53,267 nt of DNA from an uncultured Ilumatobacter sp. (GCA_905480335.1 CAJQPY010000026.1:1-53267); one strand, 5' to 3'; numbered from the stretch's first letter, positions 31,996-40,937 are shown. Notes: generated by a model not told the origin, from the sequence alone. Made by a program: numbers and translations.

Positions 31996-33189
31996 GTGAA
32001 GATCACCGACGTCACCACGTTCGTCATCAAGAACCCACCACCCGCGTTCGGCGGGAAGTACTTCATCGTCGTCAAGCTCACGACCGACACCGGCGTGGTC
32101 GGTTACGGAGAGATCTATGCAGCTGCGTTCGGTCCGCATGTGATCGCCTCGATGGTCGACGACGTCGCGGCACGCTGGGTCATCGATCAGGATCCGAATC
32201 GGATCGAACTGATGTGGCGGCGGATCTACTCGAGCGGCTATGCGCTGCGGCCCGACCCGACGCTGGTCGGAATCATGAGCGGGCTCGAGATGGCCTGTTG
32301 GGACATCGTCGGCAAGGACGCTGGAAAGCCGATCTACGACATGCTCGGCGGCCGAGTCCACGAGAAGCTCCGGACCTACACATACCTCTACCCGAGCGCC
32401 GGCTATCGAGAGGTGTACACCAACCCCGATCACGCTGCGGCGCGTGCGATCAACGAGATCGAGCGTGGCTTCACGGCGCTGAAGTTCGACCCCGCCGGGC
32501 CGTACACCGCGTTCGACGGGCACATGCCGAGCCAGGACGACATCGTCGCATCGGCCCAGATGATGGCGACTATCCGCGGTGCGGTCGGCCCCAAAGCCGA
32601 CCTGCTGTTCGGAACCCACGGCCAGTTCACCGCTGCCGGCGCAATCCGTCTCGCGCACGCACTGGAGCCATTCGATCCGTTGTGGTTCGAGGAGCCGTGT
32701 GCACCTGATCTGCCACACGAGATGGCACGTGTCGCTGCGCACACGTCGATCCCCGTCGCCACAGGAGAACGCCTGACGACTGTGTCGGAGTTCGCGGCGC
32801 TCGGCCGATACCAAGCCGCGTCGATCTGGCAGCCGAATCTCGGTCGGTGCGGGGGCATCCTCGCCGGCAAGAAGATCGCGGCGATCGCCGAAGCGAACGG
32901 TTGTCAGATTGCGCCACACCTGTACTCCGGACCGATCCTCGGTGCCGCGAACATCCAGCTCGCAGCGACCCTGCCCAACCTGCTGATCATCGAAGGCATC
33001 CGCGAGTGGGGTGGGTTCCATGCCGAGATCCTCAACACGCCGATCGTGTGGGAGGACGGCCACGTGATCCCATCGACCGAGCCCGGTCTCGGCGTCGAAC
33101 TGAACGAAGAGGTCGCTCTTGCCAACCCGTGGCCTGACGAGCCGGGCGGCCCGCTCCACCTCTCGATGGTTCCCGATCCGGTCCGCTGA
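31996..33189 (+). CDS. Mandelate racemase/muconate lactonizing (enolase superfamily) enzyme
   Basis: 397 residues. The N-terminal capping domain (to about 130) is followed by the barrel with the catalytic-side Lys in ALKFDPAGP, the metal-side region LLFGTHGQFT, WFEEP with a metal-binding Glu, the Glu of ATGERLTT and the His of IAPHLYSGP. The family abstracts an alpha-proton from a carboxylate and then racemises, eliminates water or cycloisomerises. The word FGTHGQFT in place of the usual VDAN places it with sugar-acid dehydratases or cycloisomerases of the galactonate/galactarate type, but the substrate is inference. The ABM gene follows with a TGATG overlap, so the two are coupled. Confidence 0.85.
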   Translation: MKITDVTTFVIKNPPPAFGGKYFIVVKLTTDTGVVGYGEIYAAAFGPHVIASMVDDVAARWVIDQDPNRIELMWRRIYSSGYALRPDPTLVGIMSGLEMACWDIVGKDAGKPIYDMLGGRVHEKLRTYTYLYPSAGYREVYTNPDHAAARAINEIERGFTALKFDPAGPYTAFDGHMPSQDDIVASAQMMATIRGAVGPKADLLFGTHGQFTAAGAIRLAHALEPFDPLWFEEPCAPDLPHEMARVAAHTSIPVATGERLTTVSEFAALGRYQAASIWQPNLGRCGGILAGKKIAAIAEANGCQIAPHLYSGPILGAANIQLAATLPNLLIIEGIREWGGFHAEILNTPIVWEDGHVIPSTEPGLGVELNEEVALANPWPDEPGGPLHLSMVPDPVR

Positions 33190-33542
33190 TGATCGCGATC
33201 ATCGGACACATCGACGTCGACCCCGGAGTGCGCGACGAACTCGTTGCGTCCACTGCCGACCTGCAGCGGGCGACCGAACGCGACGAGCCGGGCTGCGCGG
33301 CGTACACGATCTGTGCCGACCCGGCGAATCCCGGTCGCATCCGGATCACCGAGCTCTGGGAGTCCGCCGAGGCGCTCGACGCCCACTTCGAACACCCCAA
33401 TTTCCGGGCCACCGGGGCGGCGCTCCGTGGGGTCACGCGCGTTGGCGGCTCCGTGTCCAAGTACCGGATCGACGCGACCGACGACGTCCGCGGACCTGAC
33501 GGCACGGTGACGTCGGCGTTTCTCTCGGCGTCCGCCGACTGA
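33189..33542 (+). CDS. Antibiotic biosynthesis monooxygenase (ABM) domain protein
   Basis: 117 residues with one ABM ferredoxin-like domain: the strand IAIIGHIDVDPG, a helix, PGCAAYTICADPANPGRIRITELWES, and LDAHFEHPNFRA. Such small proteins are quinol or anthrone monooxygenases, haem-degrading enzymes, or stress proteins with no known activity. Its ATG shares bases with the stop of the enolase-superfamily gene, so both are made together and presumably serve one pathway, perhaps sugar-acid or aromatic catabolism. That is inference. Confidence 0.8.
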   Translation: MIAIIGHIDVDPGVRDELVASTADLQRATERDEPGCAAYTICADPANPGRIRITELWESAEALDAHFEHPNFRATGAALRGVTRVGGSVSKYRIDATDDVRGPDGTVTSAFLSASAD

Positions 33543-33571
33543 GCCTCGTCCAGAAATGGGCTGACCGGTCC

Positions 33572-33610
33572 CGGATGGGCCGTGGGCCCACGGGTCCAGC
33601 CGGGCCATCC
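33572..33610. terminator. Hairpin between ABM and CobW genes
   Basis: The 14-bp perfect palindrome CCGTGGGCCCACGG (33580-33593) can extend with GGATGG / CCATCC flanks (33573-33578 and 33605-33610). No T-run. Probable 3' end structure of the enolase-ABM message. Confidence 0.4.
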
Positions 33611-33624
33611 GTCTCCGGCCAGCG

Positions 33625-33630
33625 TACGCT
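33625..33630 (+). promoter_or_regulatory. -10 element before the CobW-like gene
   Basis: TACGCT, 8-base spacer, ATG at 33639. GGAGG also lies in the spacer, so leadered translation cannot be excluded. Confidence 0.4.
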
Positions 33631-33638
33631 CGGAGGCG

Positions 33639-34547
33639 ATGGCCTACGCCGAACCGGAGTTCCTGCCGTGGGACGGAAGGCGGGTCCCGATCACGTTCGT
33701 GGCCGGCTACCTCGGTGCCGGCAAGACGACGGCGATCAATGAGGTGCTCGCCGAGGCCGACCGTCCGATCGCCGTGATCGTCAATGATGTCGGCTCGATC
33801 AACATCGACGCGGCACTGATTCGCAAACGTTCGGGCGACACGATCGAGTTGACCGATGGTTGCGTGTGCTGCTCGTCGATCGACGGGTTCGGTGCCGCCT
33901 TTGACCAGGTCCGTTCGCGGGTTGAGCCACCAGAGCACGTGGTCGTGGAGCTGAGTGGGGTTGCCGAGCCGGCCAATGTGGTTCCGTGGGGATCCTCGGC
34001 GGGGTTTCTCCTGGACGGCGTGGTCGTCGTGGCCGCAGCGGATCAAGTCGTCGACAACTCGATGCCGGAGTGGATTCGAGTGCATCTCGATCGTCAAGTC
34101 ACCGAGGCCGACCTGCTGGTGTTGACCAAGACCGACCTCGCCGAGCCGACGGTGACCGCAGCGGCCCGAGCGCGCCTCGCCGTGCTCGCTCCCGGCGTCC
34201 CGCTCGTCAGCACGGCAGAGCACGGGCCGGGAGCGCTGGGCCGCTTCCTTGCGCTCGGGGGGCACCGCGCCGGCGATGCTGCCAAGGTGCCGGGGCCGAC
34301 GTTGTTCGACCTGCACGAGACCAACACCGTTCCCGTCGACGGACCGCTCGACCGCGCCGGCATCGACTCGTTGCTCGACTCACTCCCCCAGCACATCGGC
34401 GGCCACATCGCCCGCGTCAAGGGCGTCATCGAAACCTCCAAGGGTCTCGTGCTCGTTCAGGTCGTCGGCAACCGGCGGGAGGTCACCACCCTCCTCCCCC
34501 ACGAACACCAACACCCCACCGACCTCGTCGTCATCTCCATCCCCTGA
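33639..34547 (+). CDS. CobW/COG0523-family GTP-binding metallochaperone
   Basis: 302 residues. P-loop GYLGAGKTT, the family metal-binding motif GCVCCSS, ELSGVAEP as a Walker B-like region, and TKTD as the base-recognition motif. COG0523 proteins use GTP to load metal (Zn, Co, Ni or Fe) into client proteins. The C-terminal CobW_C domain is present but short. There is no nitrile hydratase, cobalamin or zinc-import gene beside it, so the metal is unknown. The gene ends in a palindromic repeat shared with the prfC/DUF2207 junction. Confidence 0.85.
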   Translation: MAYAEPEFLPWDGRRVPITFVAGYLGAGKTTAINEVLAEADRPIAVIVNDVGSINIDAALIRKRSGDTIELTDGCVCCSSIDGFGAAFDQVRSRVEPPEHVVVELSGVAEPANVVPWGSSAGFLLDGVVVVAAADQVVDNSMPEWIRVHLDRQVTEADLLVLTKTDLAEPTVTAAARARLAVLAPGVPLVSTAEHGPGALGRFLALGGHRAGDAAKVPGPTLFDLHETNTVPVDGPLDRAGIDSLLDSLPQHIGGHIARVKGVIETSKGLVLVQVVGNRREVTTLLPHEHQHPTDLVVISIP

Positions 34548-34619
34548 TTTGCCAACGATTTGCAGTGTCCCGGCACCAGCAAATCACTGTGATTTGCCGG
34601 TGCCGGGACGGGGCAAATC
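34546..34619. repeat. Palindromic repeat GATTTGCC...GGCAAATC, copies 2 and 3
   Basis: It fills the gap between the convergent CobW and dnaE2 genes. GATTTGC (34557-34563) pairs with GCAAATC (34579-34585), and GATTTGCC (34591-34598) with GGCAAATC (34612-34619). The interiors GTCCCGGCACC and GGTGCCGGGAC are exact reverse complements, so the two units can also pair with each other. An extra GATTTGCC half begins at 34546, overlapping the end of the CobW gene. The same words occur at 10503-10546. Confidence 0.75.
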
Positions 34620-34620
34620 G

Positions 34621-37600
34621 TTAGCGGAAGTCGCGGCTGGTCGTCTTGCCAGGCATGGGGAGCGGGGCCAGGTGGTCGGCGACGATGTTGACCACACCCT
34701 CGGCTCGCTCGAGTCGCCCGCGGATCAACATGGCCGGCGCCGCTCGGGCGACCTTACGGAAGCGCGCCCAGCAGCCTTTCGACACCACGACGTTGATCAG
34801 CCCGAACTCGTCCTCGAGGTTGAGGAAGGTGGTGCCCTGCGCGGTCATCGGCCGCTGGCGGTGCGTGACCACACCGGCGACACGCACGGTGCTGGTCGGT
34901 TCGGCGTCCCACAACTCCTTCGAGGTGAGCACCCCCAGCCGGTTCATCTCCTGACGAACGAAGATCGTCGGGTGCCCCTCGGGCGACACCCCGGTCGCCC
35001 ACAGGTCGGCGACCGCCACCTCGACCGGGGTCATGCCCGGCAGGCGCGGGGAGTCGGCTCCGGTGACCACGCCCTCCAAACGACCCGGCCGCGACTGAGC
35101 GGTCGCTCCGACGGTCCACAACGACTCACGACGATCCAGCCCGAAGCACTCCTCGAATACCCCGGCTGTCGCCATCGCCTCGAGGTTGCCGAGCGTAAGC
35201 GACGGCACCCGGCGGACGAGATCCTCGGTGTCGGAGTACGGCACGCCCCGCTTCCGTTCGGCTTCGATCTCGTCGGCCAGGTCCGACCCGATCGAGCGGA
35301 CCGACCCCAGCCCGAGCCGCACGGCCAGTCCCTCACCCAGCGACTGCTCGACCGACGGTTCCGTGGCAAAACCGTGCGACACCGGGCGAGCCGTCGACCC
35401 CAGCGACCCTGCACACGGCTCGAGCGTCGCCCCAGCCCCTGATGCGTTGAGGTCGGGCGTCTGCACGGTCACGCCGTGACGGCGGGCGTCTTGGACCAGC
35501 GTGTGCGGCGACCAGAAACCCATTGGCTGCGCATTGATCAACGCCGCACAGAACGCGGCAGGTTCGTAGTACTTGATCCAACTCGACGCATAGACCAGGT
35601 AGGCGAACGACACCGAGTGCGACTCCGGGAACCCGTAGTTGGCGAACGCCTTCAGCTTCTCGTACAGCTCGTCGGCGACCTCACCGACGATGCCGTTGCC
35701 TTCCATCCCTGCGTACAAACGCTGCTTGAGCGCCTCCATCCGGCGGGCCGAGCGTTTCGACCCCATCGCCTGCCGCAACTCGTCGGCTTCGGCCGGCGTG
35801 AAGCTCGCAATGTCGATCGCCATCTGCATCATCTGCTCCTGGAACAGCGGCACACCGAGGGTCTTGGCAAGCGAGTTCTCGAGCAGCGGATGCAGGTAGG
35901 TGATCGGCTCCTGCCCGTTGCGCCGACGGATGTAGGGGTGCACCGAACCGCCCTGAATCGGACCGGGTCGGATCAGGGCGACTTCGACCACGAGGTCGTA
36001 GAACTTCCGTGGCTTGAGCCGCGGCAGGGTGGCCATCTGGGCGCGCGATTCGATCTGGAAGACGCCAACGGTGTCGGCTCGGCAGAGCATCGAGTACACC
36101 TCGTCGTCTTGCGGGATCGTCGCGAGGTCGATCCCGTAGCCGCGGTGCTCACGCACGAGATCGACGGCGTAGTGGAGCGCAGAGAGCATCCCGAGTCCGA
36201 GCAGGTCGAACTTCACCAGCCCGGTCGCCGCACAGTCGTCCTTATCCCACTGCAGCACCGACCGCTTGTTCATCCGCCCCCACTCGACCGGGCACACCTC
36301 GACGACGGGACGGTCGCAGATCACCATCCCACCCGAGTGGATCCCGAGATGGCGTGGAGCGTCCTCGACCTGTGCGGCCAACTCCAGCACCGCCGGCGGG
36401 ATCGTGCAGTCGTCCTGCTCGGCCGTGGCCGCCACGTTGCCCCACGCATCGACCTGTTTCGACCACGCGTCCTGCTGACCCGGCTCGTAGCCGAGCGCCT
36501 TGGCCATGTCCCGGATCGACGACCGCGACCGATACGTGATCACGTTCGCGACCTGTGCCGTGTGATGACGACCGTAGGTCTCGTACACGTACTGGATGAC
36601 CTCTTCGCGTCGGTCGCTCTCGATGTCGATGTCGATGTCGGGCGGGCCGTCGCGTTCCGGCGACAGGAACCGCTCGAACAGCAGCCCGAGCGACACCGCA
36701 TCGGCGGCGGTGACCCCGAGGGCGTAACACACCGCCGAGTTCGCAGCACTTCCCCGTCCCTGGCAATAGATGTTCGAACGTCGACAGAACTCGACGAGAT
36801 CCCAGACGATCAGGAAGTACCCGGCGAAGTCAAGCTTTTCGATCAGCGCGAGCTCGTGATCGATCGTCTTCCACGCCCGGGCGCGCAGTGAGAGGTCCTC
36901 ACCCACCATCCCGTTCGCCTCGGAGGCAGGGCCTGGCCGCTCCCCGTACCGGCGGCCCGCCCCGTCGTCGACGAGCTGGCGCAGATACCCCATCTCGGAG
37001 ACCGGACGACCATCGTGATCGTTGGGACACGGAAACGGCGGGAGGTTCGGCGCCACCAACGACAGGTCGAACGCTGCCGCCCGGGCGATCTCGACCGTCA
37101 TCTCGACCGCCCCCGGGTAACGCCGGAACCGCTGGGCCTGTTCGGCACCCGAGCGCAGGTGCGCACCAGCCCCCGACGGCAGCCACGCGTCGATGTCGTC
37201 GAGGCTGCGCCGGGACCTGACCGCCGCGAGCGCCGTTGCAAGCTTGCGTTGCGGAGGAGTCGCGTAGTGCACGTTGTTCGTCGCCACGCAGCCGACGCCG
37301 ACAAGGCAAGCCAGCTCGTAGAGCGCGTCGTTGCGGACGGTGTCGGTCGGCTCGCCGTGGTCCCACAGTTCGACCAGAACCCGGTCCCGGCCGAACGCGT
37401 CGACGAGGCGTTCGAGTTCGCGACGCGCAGCCTCCGGCCCATCGGCAACCAACGCCGCCGGGACCGCTCCCTTGCGGCAACCGGTCAGCATCCATGCGTG
37501 ACCGGCCAGACCGTCGGCAAGATCGTCGAACGCGAACCGAGGAGCACCCTTCTCACCCGCCAGATGACCCTGACTGATCACGCGGGCGAGGCGGGCATAT

Positions 37601-38190
37601 CCCTCGGGCCCATCGGCAAGCGCCAGCAGATGAGTCCCACCCGGGTCGGGTGCATGCGAATCGGGCACGAGACCGGTGTCGAACTGGGCGATGGTTTCAT
37701 GCTCGGCGCGGGCAACACGGCCGAGCGGCAGGCTGTCGACGTCGATGCGGCCATCGAGCACCGTGATCTCACTGCCGAAAATTGTCGGCAGGCCCACCGC
37801 CTTTGCAGCTTCGGTGAAACGAACCACACCGTAGAAACCGTTGTGATCGGTGACCGCCAATGCCTCCAGCCCGAGGCGAGCGGCCTCGGTGGCAAGCTCT
37901 TCTGGGTGCGATGCCCCGTCGAGGAACGAGAAGTTCGAGTGGCAGTGAAGTTCCGCGTAGGGGACGGCAATGCCGGCCGGTGCGCGTTCGACACCGGCCG
38001 GCGCCTCGAACGGCTGGCGCTTCCGACTCCAGCCAGGAGCGTCGCCTCCCGAGTTCCACGACGGCGATCCCGGGGCGCGCCCGTCACGACCGGTGCGTGG
38101 CGCCTGCGGAGTCCGATCCCGGTCGGACAGCGCCGACTCGAGTTCGCTCCACGACCAGGACGGGTTGTTGAATCCCATCCCCACCATCAT
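34621..38190 (-). CDS. dnaE2: Error-prone DNA polymerase III alpha subunit
   Basis: About 1189 residues, the DnaE2/ImuC branch of bacterial C-family polymerases that carries out mutagenic lesion bypass. It has an N-terminal PHP domain (PYAELHCHSNFSFLDGAS), the polymerase core with catalytic aspartates in PPDIDIDIE (about residues 515-522), and a C-terminal OB-fold (TVRVAGVVTHRQRP). A LexA box lies just upstream, as expected for SOS control. Usual partners imuA' and imuB are not next to it. Several starts are possible; ATG 38190 is 2 bases and ATG 38187 is 5 bases after a TATGTT -10 element, and ATG 38178 is also in frame. A TTG further upstream falls inside the LexA box and is rejected. Confidence 0.93.
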   Translation of the reverse strand: MMVGMGFNNPSWSWSELESALSDRDRTPQAPRTGRDGRAPGSPSWNSGGDAPGWSRKRQPFEAPAGVERAPAGIAVPYAELHCHSNFSFLDGASHPEELATEAARLGLEALAVTDHNGFYGVVRFTEAAKAVGLPTIFGSEITVLDGRIDVDSLPLGRVARAEHETIAQFDTGLVPDSHAPDPGGTHLLALADGPEGYARLARVISQGHLAGEKGAPRFAFDDLADGLAGHAWMLTGCRKGAVPAALVADGPEAARRELERLVDAFGRDRVLVELWDHGEPTDTVRNDALYELACLVGVGCVATNNVHYATPPQRKLATALAAVRSRRSLDDIDAWLPSGAGAHLRSGAEQAQRFRRYPGAVEMTVEIARAAAFDLSLVAPNLPPFPCPNDHDGRPVSEMGYLRQLVDDGAGRRYGERPGPASEANGMVGEDLSLRARAWKTIDHELALIEKLDFAGYFLIVWDLVEFCRRSNIYCQGRGSAANSAVCYALGVTAADAVSLGLLFERFLSPERDGPPDIDIDIESDRREEVIQYVYETYGRHHTAQVANVITYRSRSSIRDMAKALGYEPGQQDAWSKQVDAWGNVAATAEQDDCTIPPAVLELAAQVEDAPRHLGIHSGGMVICDRPVVEVCPVEWGRMNKRSVLQWDKDDCAATGLVKFDLLGLGMLSALHYAVDLVREHRGYGIDLATIPQDDEVYSMLCRADTVGVFQIESRAQMATLPRLKPRKFYDLVVEVALIRPGPIQGGSVHPYIRRRNGQEPITYLHPLLENSLAKTLGVPLFQEQMMQMAIDIASFTPAEADELRQAMGSKRSARRMEALKQRLYAGMEGNGIVGEVADELYEKLKAFANYGFPESHSVSFAYLVYASSWIKYYEPAAFCAALINAQPMGFWSPHTLVQDARRHGVTVQTPDLNASGAGATLEPCAGSLGSTARPVSHGFATEPSVEQSLGEGLAVRLGLGSVRSIGSDLADEIEAERKRGVPYSDTEDLVRRVPSLTLGNLEAMATAGVFEECFGLDRRESLWTVGATAQSRPGRLEGVVTGADSPRLPGMTPVEVAVADLWATGVSPEGHPTIFVRQEMNRLGVLTSKELWDAEPTSTVRVAGVVTHRQRPMTAQGTTFLNLEDEFGLINVVVSKGCWARFRKVARAAPAMLIRGRLERAEGVVNIVADHLAPLPMPGKTTSRDFR

Positions 38191-38192
38191 CG

Positions 38193-38198
38193 AACATA
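38193..38198 (-). promoter_or_regulatory. -10 element of dnaE2
   Basis: TATGTT, 16 bases after a TCGAAC that could serve as -35 and is itself part of the LexA box. Confidence 0.45.
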
Positions 38199-38205
38199 TG
38201 TGCTG

Positions 38206-38219
38206 CGAACACAAGTTCG
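38206..38219 (-). promoter_or_regulatory. LexA (SOS) box of dnaE2
   Basis: CGAAC-TTGT-GTTCG on the minus strand, a perfect CGAAC-N4-GTTCG palindrome, the actinobacterial LexA consensus. It overlaps the predicted -35 region of dnaE2, so LexA would block the promoter until DNA damage. A second CGAAC half-site is at 38191. Confidence 0.8.
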
Positions 38220-38257
38220 ATCATCACGAATCCTGGTGACGAGTCAGAATTGCCAGG

Positions 38258-38818
38258 TCACGACGGCAAGGACTCCCGCAGGCGGCGCATCGAGACGGCC
38301 AGTCGTGCGAGCAAGACGATGATCACTGCCACACCCGCAATGATCAGGGTCCACAACAACCATGGCGATCCGGCGTCTTCCTCCGGCGGGAACACGAGCT
38401 GAGGCGGCGCGGCATCGGGCTCGTAGGTGAACACATACGACTCGTCGATTTCATCGCCGACGACCGACACCACCGCGCTGCGCACCGTGTACTCGCCCGG
38501 CTCACTCAGCAGCTCGACCAACTCGACCAGCGCACGAATCTGATTGTCGACGACGAACTCGGCATCGAGCGCCTCGCCACTCGGTCCCGTCACCGTCCCG
38601 CCGACTGACGCGATGATGTCGTCGTAGAGCAACTCGATCTGGTCGATTTCGCCACCGACGGTCGCGTCGGGCCCAGGGCTGGCCGCCTGCAGACCACCCT
38701 GCTCCTCCTCGCCACACCCGGCGAGCATGCCGAGCAGGCCGATGCCGAGCACCATTGCTACGGCACGGACACAGCGCCGAAGCGGTCGCTGCTTGAACGG
38801 ATCGATCAGGTCGGGCAC
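38258..38818 (-). CDS. CopC-domain lipoprotein
   Basis: 186 residues. Signal peptide of lipoprotein type ending in LAGC, a CopC-like beta-sandwich domain (from about residue 45: AASPGPDATVGGEIDQIELLYDD), and a C-terminal membrane helix (LLWTLIIAGVAVIIVLLARLAV) with a basic tail. CopC-type domains bind copper in the extracytoplasmic space, but the copper-binding N-terminal His is not at the expected position here (Ala or Ser after the Cys), so copper binding is doubtful. The usual CopD fusion or neighbour is absent. A GTG at 38818 starts the gene; CAGGAT lies 6 bases before it. Confidence 0.65.
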   Translation of the reverse strand: MPDLIDPFKQRPLRRCVRAVAMVLGIGLLGMLAGCGEEEQGGLQAASPGPDATVGGEIDQIELLYDDIIASVGGTVTGPSGEALDAEFVVDNQIRALVELVELLSEPGEYTVRSAVVSVVGDEIDESYVFTYEPDAAPPQLVFPPEEDAGSPWLLWTLIIAGVAVIIVLLARLAVSMRRLRESLPS

Positions 38819-38857
38819 CGGGTCATCCTGCCATCTCGCGGGATCGCCGACGCAGCG

Positions 38858-39628
38858 TCAGCGAGCAGTCCAGCCACCGTCGACGAGCAAGCTGTGCCCG
38901 GTCATGTACCCACCGGCCCCACTCGCCAAGAGCAACAATGCCCCGTCGAGTTCGTCCTCGTTCCCCATCCGCGGAATCATCGAGTTGTTCTGCACGAAGC
39001 GCTGACTCGACTCGTCGGTGTCCATGTCACCCGTCATCTCCGACTTGAACCAGCCCGGACTGAGCGTGTTCACCCGGATGCCCTTCCGACCCCACTGCGC
39101 AGCGAGCTCGCGGGTGAGGTTGACGACGGCGCCCTTGCTCGCGCAGTAGTGCGCCTGCTTGATTGGCGTGGACGCCACGTGGCCCATCATCGAGGCGACG
39201 TTCACGATCGACCCCGACCCTGCAGCGACCATTGCTTCGCCGCATAACTTCGACAGGTGCCAGATCGCGGTGACGTTGAGTTCCATTGCCTCACGGAAGT
39301 CATCGAGGGTCTCGTTCTCGACCGACACGGCATGGCCGATCCCGGCGTTGTTCACCAGGACGTCGATACGGCCGAACCGGTCGAGCGTCTCGGCAACCAG
39401 GCGCTCACGATCCGCCTCGAGTGAAAGGTCGACCCCGATCGCCAACGTGCCGGGCAGCTCGGTGGCAAGCGTATCGAGTCGCTCGACGCGCCGGGCGGCG
39501 ACAACCACCTGTGCCCCAACAGCGTGCAGGACACGAGCGAAACGATCGCCGAGACCCGATGACGCGCCGGTGACGATGACCACCTGCCCATCGAGTCGGA
39601 ACATGGAGAGTGGATCGAGGCCGGTCAT
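38858..39628 (-). CDS. Short-chain dehydrogenase/reductase (FabG-like)
   Basis: 256 residues. NAD(P)-binding TGASSGLG, the NNAG motif (VLVNNAGIG), and the catalytic Tyr-x-x-x-Lys as HYCASKGAV with Ser in NVASMMG. The C-terminus ending in SLLVDGGWT is classical FabG/SDR style; the substrate is a carbonyl or hydroxyl compound not shown by the sequence. The start is ATG 39628, since TAGTGT lies 8 bases upstream; the longer reading to 39691 is not supported. The next 210 bp upstream, to the small membrane gene, are non-coding and include an imperfect inverted repeat around ACAATTGT. Confidence 0.88.
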   Translation of the reverse strand: MTGLDPLSMFRLDGQVVIVTGASSGLGDRFARVLHAVGAQVVVAARRVERLDTLATELPGTLAIGVDLSLEADRERLVAETLDRFGRIDVLVNNAGIGHAVSVENETLDDFREAMELNVTAIWHLSKLCGEAMVAAGSGSIVNVASMMGHVASTPIKQAHYCASKGAVVNLTRELAAQWGRKGIRVNTLSPGWFKSEMTGDMDTDESSQRFVQNNSMIPRMGNEDELDGALLLLASGAGGYMTGHSLLVDGGWTAR

Positions 39629-39636
39629 GGTCGTCG

Positions 39637-39642
39637 ACACTA
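39637..39642 (-). promoter_or_regulatory. -10 element, leaderless promoter of the SDR gene
   Basis: TAGTGT, 8-base spacer, ATG at 39628. Confidence 0.45.
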
Positions 39643-39838
39643 CGAACCAGTCGCGCACCGCGACGAACGACGCATCGTCGATGTCGCTCACAGAGCCAAA
39701 TCACACGGTCACAGGTCAGCGCGAGATCCGTCACGCGACCGACATCTGGCACCTCGCGATCCCGCAACAATTGTCGCGATCACGTGACAGTTCGCGCACA
39801 AGGTGCAGGAGTTGACGTCCTCTTCACTTGCGTCGTCC

Positions 39839-40081
39839 ATGATCGATCACATGGAAGTCAGCCGCCGAACCTGGACCGCCGCCGTCAAGCTCGCTGTCGT
39901 CCTGTCGGTACTGGCCGCCGGCCTCGCCTTTGCCGTGTCGCGTGTCGGCGAGGTCCCCCAAGCCGCCATCGTGCTCCCCGTCATCGTCGTTGCCTTCGTC
40001 GCCAGCTGGGTCCAGACCGAACGGATCCGTCGCCGAGCGATCGACGACATGGTCATCCTCTCCGCCCGCTCGACCTACTGA
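39839..40081 (+). CDS. Small two-helix membrane protein
   Basis: 80 residues from ATG 39839 (ATG 39851 is an alternative). Two hydrophobic helices: LAVVLSVLAAGLAFAV and AAIVLPVIVVAFVASWV, joined by a short loop, with a basic C-terminus (ERIRRRAIDD). I recognise no family. The gene stands alone between two other transcription units, and its reality rests on codon use and the clean helix pattern. Confidence 0.5.
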   Translation: MIDHMEVSRRTWTAAVKLAVVLSVLAAGLAFAVSRVGEVPQAAIVLPVIVVAFVASWVQTERIRRRAIDDMVILSARSTY

Positions 40082-40169
40082 CGCCGCCGCTGGACGGAAC
40101 CGGCCGGCAGCATCTCGAACGGGTTTCCCGGCTGCCGTCGCACGCTGACTCTGTGCCACCATCGGCACC

Positions 40170-40937
40170 GTGATGGCCGACGACTCCGCATCCCGTTCTT
40201 CCGACCCGCCGGCTTCGGCACTGGTGGTCCTCGTCCACGGTGCCTGGCACGGCGCATGGTGCTGGTCGGCGCTCCAGGCCGAGCTCGATCAGCGGGGCAT
40301 CGCCTCGCTCGCCATTGATCTCCCCGGTCACGGCGCCTCATCCGAACCGATCGGGGGGCTCCACGATGACGCTGCCGCTGTGACGTCGCTCCTCGACCAT
40401 CTTGCCGAACGCGGTGCGGGGCCGGTTGTGCTCGTCGGGCACAGCTATGGCGGTGCGGTCATCAGCCAGGCCGCCGCCGAACGCACCGACGTCAGCCATC
40501 TCGCCTACCTCACTGCGTTCGCACTCGATGACGGCGAGTCGGTCCTCGGTTGTCTCGGATCGCTCGAGCGCCACGACGTCGACCTGGCTGCAGCAACGGT
40601 ACCGACCGCCGATGGCTCGGCGACCACCCTCGACCCGGCGACGGCCGCCGCAGCTCTCTACGGGTCGTGTCCGCCGCACGCCGTGCGGGCCGCCCTCCCG
40701 CGTCTCGGCCCACAGTCGATGGCATCGATGACCGAGGCGGCGTCTGGCGCCCCGCGCCACACGATCCCGTCGACGTACGTCGTGTGCGCCCAGGATCGCG
40801 CCGTCCACCCCGCTCATCAACGAGCCATGGCCGAACGGTGCTCCCGCCAACACGAACTCGACACCGATCACTCGCCGTTCATGAGCGCGGTCGGCCCGAC
40901 CGCCGACATCATCGAGCAGATCGCGATCACAGCATGA
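40170..40937 (+). CDS. Alpha/beta hydrolase, salicylate-esterase (SABP2/EstC)-like
   Basis: 255 residues. The oxyanion loop VHGAWHGAWCW and the nucleophile motif GHSYGG are those of the plant SABP2 and bacterial EstC-type esterases. The triad is completed by Asp in VCAQDRAV and His in DTDHSPF. It probably hydrolyses small esters. The GTG at 40170 is followed directly by an ATG; the GTG is preferred since CACCAT lies 7 bases upstream. Its stop overlaps the next ATG (ATGA), beginning a three-gene operon. Confidence 0.88.
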   Translation: MMADDSASRSSDPPASALVVLVHGAWHGAWCWSALQAELDQRGIASLAIDLPGHGASSEPIGGLHDDAAAVTSLLDHLAERGAGPVVLVGHSYGGAVISQAAAERTDVSHLAYLTAFALDDGESVLGCLGSLERHDVDLAAATVPTADGSATTLDPATAAAALYGSCPPHAVRAALPRLGPQSMASMTEAASGAPRHTIPSTYVVCAQDRAVHPAHQRAMAERCSRQHELDTDHSPFMSAVGPTADIIEQIAITA

